Shown piece after piece: positions 58,970-64,000 of a stretch of 64,000 nucleotides of DNA. The notes under the pieces are model-generated. The model saw nothing but the letters and a program-made list of their open reading frames with translations, ran no database searches and was not told where the DNA came from. The translations under genes were made by a program, and so were the position numbers. This DNA is from Oxynema aestuarii AP17. GTDB lineage: Bacteria; Cyanobacteriota; Cyanobacteriia; Cyanobacteriales; Laspinemataceae. The DNA is taken from NCBI RefSeq assembly GCF_012295525.1, contig NZ_CP051167.1, positions 248,001-312,000 on the forward strand. Direction: 5' to 3'. Numbering within the stretch: the first letter of the stretch is position 1; each line of letters starts with the position of its first letter.

Positions 58970-59456
58970 AATGAAGTAATGATAGCAATTAAATCTTCCA
59001 TCAATTGATCTTGTCGATCCTCGCTATGATTGACAATCTCAACGGTTTTTCCCCTCTCTTTTAACCGGATCTCAAGGTGATTTGTCCCCAACCTCGCCAA
59101 ACGGTCTTTATGCTCCACTATCAATATATCGTAATGGGAATCGGTTAAAACCTTAGCCAATTTTGGACGATTATCATTTAAACCACTGCCAATTTCTTTG
59201 ACGACTTTATAAATTTGATAGCCTCTGGCAATAGCATAATCTTTTAACCGTTCCGCTTGTCGCTCAAGGTGATCTTTATTTTCTGCACTAGAGACTCTGG
59301 CATAAATACAGGCCATTCTCTCGGTTTTCTTCTTCCCTTCTTCGGTAATGATAATTGTTCCCGAAGTTGATAGCCCGTTAGATGACCTTTTTGCCACCAT
59401 CTCCACGCCGTTTGATAACTCACCCCGGCTTTTTTGGCATAGTCTGAGAGTTTCAT
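58948..59456 (-). pseudogene. tnpA: IS607-family serine recombinase, frameshifted
   Basis: ATG 59456 opens MKLSDYAKKAGVSYQTAWRW and WQKGHLTGYQL, the DNA-binding part. At about 59355 one base is missing; the continuation is in another frame as SGTIIITEEGKKKTERMACI, YARVSSAENKDHLERQAERL (Ser nucleophile), IGSGLNDNRPKLAKVLTDS and LIVEHKDRLARLGTNHLEI. Restoring one base would give the normal GYQLPxGTIII junction. Catalytic residues are otherwise intact, so decay is recent. Confidence 0.85.
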
Positions 59457-59760
59457 GGTTATATCTTAACAGGAATGACTATACTTGACTATGGATTCAG
59501 TTAAACTTTACAATACCGAAATGGCCGCGATCGCCGCTCGTGTGTCGGTTTCATTGGAGGTTTGGGGAAAAGAGCCTCGAACTTCCATTTTCGCTCGGGC
59601 TCCTTGAGATCGAACAGTTGGTGCAACCCCCTATCAAATCCACGAATTGTCCGAAATGACGGGCTTTTCGAGGGATTTTCGACCGGGAGCTAAAATTTTT
59701 TGGATTGACCCCTTGCATCTTTCGAGATGCCTGTGCTAAGGTTGTAAACGCATTGGGCGA

Positions 59761-59834
59761 GGACGCATAGCTCAGTTGGTTAGAGCACCACGTTGACATC
59801 GTGGGGGTCACTGGTTCGAGTCCAGTTGTGTCCA
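59761..59834 (+). tRNA. trnV: tRNA-Val (GAC)
   Basis: A 74-nt cloverleaf: acceptor GGACGCA pairs with TGTGTCC, D arm GCTCAGTTGGTTAGAGC, anticodon arm CCACG-TTGACAT-CGTGG with anticodon GAC, T arm CTGGTTCGAGTCCAG, discriminator A. CCA is not encoded. An intrinsic terminator follows at 59842. Confidence 0.97.
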
Positions 59835-59841
59835 TTCCTCG

Positions 59842-59866
59842 AAACCCGCTTTCGGAGCGGGTTTTT
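59842..59866 (+). terminator. Intrinsic terminator of tRNA-Val
   Basis: AAACCCGCT, loop TTCGG, AGCGGGTTT followed by TT form a stable stem with a T-run 8 nt after the tRNA. Confidence 0.88.
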
Positions 59867-59944
59867 GCATTTTTAGGTGCGTAGAAGAGGCGGGGCGATC
59901 GCCCCAGGTTCTACACCGGGCGATCGCCTCCCACGGTTGCGCGC

Positions 59945-61648
59945 TTATTCCTCCGGATTCGGGGGCGGCAGTTCGTCGAGAATAGTAAAGCGAACGTGGT
60001 TGAGCGCGAGATCGCCGAGGGGAATTTTGCTTTTATGAATGGGAACCCCATCGAGGCGAAGACTTTCAAAGCGGATCCCTTTCCCCAGCTCGATGTGATG
60101 CCACGCCAATCCCATAAAAAAGCGCATCGGGTGCAATCCGCCCTCTTCGTTGTCGTCCGGGTTGGACTCCATCGGAATCCAGCCGATCCCGGGGACGTAA
60201 AATTCCAACCAAACGTGATTGTAATCCGGTTGCAGGGGAACGCCCTTACGTTCGGGGTGGGGAGGACATTTGTAGCGACCGACAGTCCGACAGGCGATCC
60301 CGTTCAAGCGCAGTAAGGCGAGCAAGACGCCGACATATTCGCCGCACGAACCGACGCCGCGTTCTAACACCACGTCGGGGGGATCGATGTAGGGTTTGAT
60401 GCCGTAGTCGAGTTTGTCGTAGACGTAATCGCGGATACTGAGGATTTTACGCAACAAGTTGGTTTCGTTGCCGATCGCCTCCCTAGCGGCTTGGCGAACG
60501 ATGTCGCTATTCATCGCCAGTTGGTCGTTATCGACCAAATAGAGCTGTTTGAACTCCTCGGGAAGTTCGGGGAGGTCTTCGACGTCGCGCGGGGTCAGGT
60601 GATATTTGATGCTGTAGAGTTCGACGAGGGCTTTCCAGCCGAAAATCCGGGCTTCGTCCTGTTGGAGGGTATCGAATTTAAACACTGCAAAGCGCTGTCC
60701 CCGTTCGGTTTCTTCTTCAAAGGGCATTCCGATCGCGCGAACCTCTTTGAGCCGTTGGCGCGCGGTATCTGCAGGTAAGGCGATCCGCCAGTCGAGCTTT
60801 TCAAACTGTACGGGTTCGAGGGGGGACAGTTCCTCGACGTAGGACATCTCCACCAGGTAGCCGTTGGAGAGGGTGTAGTGCTGTTGGGGATGGTACTGGA
60901 AGCAAACGGGATGGATGAAGGTGCGATCGCGGAAACTGACTTGATGGGGATTGCTAGCGTTAGGATCGTCGCGGATATAAATTTCTTCTTCGGCGTAGGC
61001 GACGTGCAGCAGGCGGTGGGCCGAGACTTGCCGGGGGTCGAAGGCGATCGCCGTCGGATGGGAATAGGGAGTCAGCAGGTTGTAGCGCAAATCCCCGGTG
61101 GCGCGGTCCATGCAATAAATCGTCTGCTCTTCGCTATCGCAAATCCACAGGTCTTCTTCGCTGACCGCCAAGTTTTCCTCGCCGATTCCGGGGGCGTAAA
61201 ATTGGGTGATGATCTCCCCACTATTGCGGTTGAGAATGTAAATATAACCCGCACGCTGACAACTGACGTAAACCGCCGATTCCCAGACCGCCACCCCGCT
61301 TAAGCGATCGCCCAATCGAGCAAATTCCTCAAATTTTAACGGTTCGCGACCGAGGCGATCGCGCGCGTCGGGACAACAATACACCGTATCCTCGCGGGTC
61401 AGCCACAAGCTCTCTTGCCAAAAGGCCAAACCGCGAACGTCTAAAAAATCCGAAACTTGGTAGGGATTGAGAATGGTGGTGTTCTCGGTGGTCAGGTCGA
61501 TTTCTAGCAAATGTCCGCGTACCGAATCGACGGCGATCGCGCGATCGCCGAGAAACGTCAACCCGTGCAAGCGATAAACGCCAAACGGTCTGACCGTTCG
61601 CAAATCGGCACGAGTCTGAGGGGGTAGCACAGGTGAATCCGAACTCAT
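59945..61648 (-). CDS. Transglutaminase-like protein with N-terminal beta-propeller
   Basis: A 567-residue protein. The first ~270 residues look like a six- to seven-bladed beta-propeller (GDRAIAVDSVRGHLLEIDLT, RLSGVAVWESAVYVSCQRAG, LWICDSEEQTIYCMDRATGD). The second half is a transglutaminase-like fold: ILSIRDYVYDKLDYGI, GVGSCGEYVGVLLALLRLNG (Cys near 435), NHVWLEFYVPGIGWIPMESN (His near 481, Asp after it). Such domains may act as proteases or crosslinkers. No signal peptide, so cytosolic. Start is ATG 61648 with AGGAG 6 nt before it. A solo tnpB element begins within 20-70 bp upstream. The role is unknown. Confidence 0.85.
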   Translation of the reverse strand: MSSDSPVLPPQTRADLRTVRPFGVYRLHGLTFLGDRAIAVDSVRGHLLEIDLTTENTTILNPYQVSDFLDVRGLAFWQESLWLTREDTVYCCPDARDRLGREPLKFEEFARLGDRLSGVAVWESAVYVSCQRAGYIYILNRNSGEIITQFYAPGIGEENLAVSEEDLWICDSEEQTIYCMDRATGDLRYNLLTPYSHPTAIAFDPRQVSAHRLLHVAYAEEEIYIRDDPNASNPHQVSFRDRTFIHPVCFQYHPQQHYTLSNGYLVEMSYVEELSPLEPVQFEKLDWRIALPADTARQRLKEVRAIGMPFEEETERGQRFAVFKFDTLQQDEARIFGWKALVELYSIKYHLTPRDVEDLPELPEEFKQLYLVDNDQLAMNSDIVRQAAREAIGNETNLLRKILSIRDYVYDKLDYGIKPYIDPPDVVLERGVGSCGEYVGVLLALLRLNGIACRTVGRYKCPPHPERKGVPLQPDYNHVWLEFYVPGIGWIPMESNPDDNEEGGLHPMRFFMGLAWHHIELGKGIRFESLRLDGVPIHKSKIPLGDLALNHVRFTILDELPPPNPEE

Positions 61649-61659
61649 CAAAACTCCTG

Positions 61660-62600
61660 GGTCTGAAACCCCGCCCTTTGAGGGCGGCTTTACATTTTAC
61701 GCGCTATAACGTAAGCATGACTAAAAAGGCGTTCCGATATCGTTTCTATCCAACTCCGAAGCCAGAAAATGTGCTTCGGAGAACGTTGGGTCGTACTTGT
61801 CTTGTCTACAACCGAGCTTTGGCGGCAAGGACTGAAGGTTGGTATCAAAGGCAAGAGCGAATCGGGTACAAAGAAACATCGGCCATGCTCGCCGAATGGA
61901 AAAAAGAAGACGAGCTTAGCTTTCTGAATGAAGTGAGCTGCGTCCCCTTGCAGCAAGGCTTGCGGCACCTGCAAACAGGGTTTGCTAATTTTTGGGCAGG
62001 TCGGGTTCAAGCGCAAAAGGCGCTGTCCCGAAAGATGAACGGTTCTAATAATCGGCACGAACCACGGCTCAAAGTCGCTAACTTGCAAGCCGAAATTGCC
62101 GATCCCCGCAACAGCTTTCTTCACAAACTCACAACTCAATTGGTGCGCGACAATCAAGCGATCTCCATTGAGGATTTGGCGGTGAAGAACGGGCTCAAAA
62201 ACCGCAACTTGGCACAACCCATTTCGGATGCCAGTTGGGGTGAATGGGTTAGGCAGCTTACCTCCAAAAGCGAGTGGTACGGTCGGGAACTGCTCAAAAT
62301 TGACCGTTGGTTCCCATCCTCGAAACGCTGCTCGAACTGCGAGCAGGACGTCGAACGACTGCATTTGAATGTTCGGGAATGGAAATGTCCTGAATGTGGG
62401 CATGAACATGACCGGGACGTAAACGCTGCTATCAATGTCTTGGCCGCCGGGCAAGCGGTGTCAGTCTGGGTCGCGACCGTAAGACCTGAAGAGACTAAAT
62501 CTCGCTTATGCTGGTGCTACGAAGCAGAAACTCAGATCGTAAGGTCTGGGAATCTGGGCGCCTTTAGGCCGGAGAGGATGTCAAATTGGGGGATCGACGA
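61660..62600 (+). mobile_element. Solo-tnpB insertion sequence (IS200/IS605 group, IS1341-like), deletion derivative
   Basis: The left end has the usual CCCCGCCCTTTGAGGGCGGC hairpin (about 61667-61688) just before tnpB, and the right end near 62560-62590 has GCGCCTTTAGGCCGGAGAGG followed by ATGTCAA. No tnpA is present. The body is shortened by an internal deletion in tnpB. Movement would need enzymes from elsewhere. Confidence 0.7.
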
Positions 62601-62697
62601 ACTAGCCAGTTACGCCGAACTCCCTCAAGGCGCAAGGAAAGATCGAGGGGTCCTCTTCAGAATAAGGCCAACCCGAACGGGTGCAAACCCAAAGTGA
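61717..62697 (+). pseudogene. tnpB: tnpB with internal in-frame deletion
   Basis: Start MTKKAFRYRFYPTPKPENVL and CLVYNRALAARTEGWYQ, then LQQGLRHLQTGFANFWAGRV is joined directly to QAQKALSRKMNGSNNRHEPR. Normal TnpB has about 115 residues here, including the first RuvC Asp (GLDLG). The rest is intact: NQAISIEDLAVKNGLKNRNL (RuvC II Glu), DRWFPSSKRCSNCEQDVERL and CPECGHEHDRDVNAAINVLA (zinc ribbon, RuvC III Asp). The reading frame is kept and runs past the usual end. Without the first acid it cannot cleave DNA, although RNA and DNA binding might persist. Confidence 0.85.
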
Positions 62698-62978
62698 TGA
62701 AGCCGATCTCAGAGGACTCAACTCTGTGCATTTCGCCCTGCGCGAAACTCACCGCTTGCTCGTTACGTCTACCCTCCTATAAAGAAATGGGTCAAACAGC
62801 ACGGCAGGATGTCCGCACCGAACCGCAGCTCGTCGATCGCACGCTCGATAATTTATCAACTTTGTCGGGGCGCGATCTGTTCGGGAAGAGCGGTTCGACC
62901 ACTTTCTCCGAACGGAATACTGGCTATAGCGTCCCTGTCCGAGCAACATAAGGAAATTCACCCAAAGGCTACACGATC

Positions 62979-63794
62979 GTGATTTGGAGAAAATCCCCCC
63001 TAAATTTGTTTTCCCTCGCGGCGCTGTTATCCCTTTCCCTATGGGGTACGCTTGCCTTCCCCACCCGCAGCCGCGCCCATAGCGCTCCCCCTTCGGGGGC
63101 GATCGCCCAAGAGTTACCCACGGACTGGAATGCCGCCCCCTTCGACCCTCCCCAAAGTGGTGCGCCCGGACGGCGCATCGGTGGCGCCACGCGGGGTCTG
63201 TGTCCGCAAAGCGCCCAAAATATCGTGGCCTTAATTCCGCCGACGAACCAAGGGCAAACCCTCTCCCAACATCCGACTTTCTTCTTTTACATTCCCGAGA
63301 TCGTCCCGGCCCAGGACATGCAAATTGAGTTTCTCCTCGAAGACCAATCGAACTGGCAAGACGTCAAAACCGTTTATAAAACCACGATGCCGATTCCCAA
63401 ACAATCCGGGATCGTGGCGATCGCCCTGCCGGATAATGGAGAAAGCGAGGGCTTGGCCGTGGATAAAATTTACAACTGGTATTTCTCGGTAATCTGCGAC
63501 TACAAAAGCTCCGAACCCCATACCCTCTCTACGGGAGGATGGATCGAGCGCGTCGAAACCCCCAACCCGCTCGCTCAAGAACTAGAAATGGCTTCGGCTG
63601 CCGAAAAAGTCGAAATTTACCAAAGAGAACGGCTTTGGTACGATTTGCTCGATACCCTGGCTCAACTCCAAAGCGAAAGCGCCGATAACTCCTCTTGGTC
63701 CGCTCGATGGCAGCAGTTGCTCGATGCGGTCGAACTCGACGATATCGCTAACGCGCCGTTGGTCGAATTGAGTTTCGAGCCAGCGACTCCCTAA
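62979..63794 (+). CDS. DUF928 domain protein, exported
   Basis: A 271-residue protein from GTG 62979. The N-terminus is a signal peptide (WRKSPLNLFSLAALLSLSLW then GTLAFPTRSRAHS). The mature part has GAPGRRIGGATRGLCPQSA, HPTFFFYIPEIVPAQ, VDKIYNWYFSVICDYKSSEP and GWIERVE, the DUF928 signature, with two Cys that could form a disulfide. The helical end (ERLWYDLLDTLAQLQ) is also typical. DUF928 genes in cyanobacteria often stand beside CHASE2 or CHAT genes; another gene starts 123 bp downstream. It is presumably periplasmic. Confidence 0.9.
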   Translation: MIWRKSPLNLFSLAALLSLSLWGTLAFPTRSRAHSAPPSGAIAQELPTDWNAAPFDPPQSGAPGRRIGGATRGLCPQSAQNIVALIPPTNQGQTLSQHPTFFFYIPEIVPAQDMQIEFLLEDQSNWQDVKTVYKTTMPIPKQSGIVAIALPDNGESEGLAVDKIYNWYFSVICDYKSSEPHTLSTGGWIERVETPNPLAQELEMASAAEKVEIYQRERLWYDLLDTLAQLQSESADNSSWSARWQQLLDAVELDDIANAPLVELSFEPATP

Positions 63795-63916
63795 ATTGAC
63801 TCCTTTGGGGAACACTTCGGGCGATCGATATTCGGAAAGATCGGAACTCAGGGGCTTTCCGTTCGCAAGGCGACGCCAGAGGCGTATCGCCCCTCCTGCA
63901 TTTAAAGGCATAGATC

Positions 63917-64000
63917 ATGGCTTGGAAATTTTTCCACATTTTTGCGACTTGGATTTTTCTTTCGACGGCATTCGGTCTCTCGACCCTCTCCCTCGATTCC
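63917..64000 (+). CDS. Start of an exported or membrane protein (cut by the window end)
   Basis: ATG 63917 opens 28 codons to the window edge: MAWKFFHIFATWIFLSTAFG then LSTLSLDS. The hydrophobic stretch after a basic start fits a signal peptide or membrane anchor. The DUF928 neighbour suggests a related envelope function. Nothing more can be said. Confidence 0.5.
   Translation, partial: MAWKFFHIFATWIFLSTAFGLSTLSLDS

Larger units (their letters stand above)
57590..59470 (-). mobile_element. IS607-type element 2 (both genes frameshifted)
   Basis: A frameshifted serine recombinase (58948-59456) followed by a two-frame tnpB (57624-58969). The recombinase and tnpB overlap slightly, as is usual. 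Bounds are estimated from gene ends; no terminal repeats are expected. It lies just upstream of the P-loop ATPase gene. The TnpB belongs to a subgroup different from element 1, since it has no CxxC zinc ribbon. Confidence 0.6.

Noticed and set aside
59551-59835. Minus-strand frame starting MDTTGLEPVTPTMSTW
   Set aside because: It is antisense to tRNA-Val. This peptide is a well-known false gene in bacterial annotations.
61690-62454. 254-codon minus-strand frame
   Set aside because: It is the antisense shadow of tnpB, which shows clear family motifs on the plus strand.
62700-62978. Coding potential between tnpB and DUF928
   Set aside because: The plus-strand frame 62586-62951 starts inside the tnpB end and has no family resemblance or ribosome site; the stretch looks non-coding.

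Overview
The window is a cyanobacterial chromosome segment, probably from a filamentous, repeat-rich species. The HIP1 octamer GCGATCGC is dense in the GC-richer flanks. The gene families are cyanobacterial: Uma2, DUF29, DUF928, DUF1823, pentapeptide repeats, a CmpR/NdhR-type LysR regulator, and an nSTAND-WD40 giant. Palindromic interspersed repeats of cyanobacterial type recur throughout.

Layout. 0-3 kb: end of a VOC-family gene, a bidirectional terminator, the LysR regulator and a pentapeptide-repeat protein. 3-10 kb: a rearrangement zone made mostly of gene debris. It holds a frameshifted sulfotransferase, two displaced halves of a phosphoribosyltransferase-like gene, a 492-bp tandem array of glycosyl-1-phosphate transferase C-terminal fragments, a VapBC pair whose toxin has lost its middle, and a DUF29 gene. 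10-46 kb: a long, almost entirely minus-strand surface-polysaccharide locus of tightly packed and often ATGA-overlapping genes, more AT-rich in its centre (about 12-30 kb). 46-49 kb: PD-(D/E)XK-type genes (Uma2, two Rpn/DUF2887 paralogues) separated by copies of one palindrome, then DUF1823. 49-59.5 kb: a 1713-residue nSTAND/TPR/WD40 protein and a 457-residue P-loop ATPase, split and flanked by two IS607-type elements. 59.7-64 kb: tRNA-Val, a beta-propeller/transglutaminase protein, a deletion-derivative tnpB, a DUF928 protein and the start of another exported or membrane protein.

The polysaccharide locus can be read as a pathway. Genes at 41697 (UDP-HexNAc 6-dehydrogenase, WbpA type), 40756 (3-dehydrogenase, WbpB type), 37427 (3-aminotransferase, WbpE type), 40182 (3-N-acetyltransferase, WbpD type) and 13657 (2-epimerase, WecB/WbpI type) make up the known five-step route to UDP-2,3-diacetamido-mannuronate. 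A WbpG-type amidotransferase at 16002, fused to its own glutaminase, could amidate the sugar. An aminotransferase, acetyltransferase and initiating transferase (10018-12438) look like the PglE/PglD/PglC bacillosamine branch. Wzx (25541), a Wzy-like polymerase (19289), several glycosyltransferases, two sulfotransferases, methyltransferases, two deacetylase-like proteins and AsnB would assemble and decorate a probably sulfated glycan. No Wza or Wzc is present here.

Most unusual features: a 479-residue LAGLIDADG intein placed immediately before the catalytic cysteine of the UDP-sugar dehydrogenase; a GATase-WbpG fusion; a 63-bp palindromic insert carried in frame by a tnpB; a 63-bp in-frame duplication in a methyltransferase SAM-binding region; a 120-bp MITE with a 9-bp target duplication; a four-helix-bundle pseudogene framed by perfect 28-nt inverted repeats; and a yefM-yoeB relic in an apparently empty gap.
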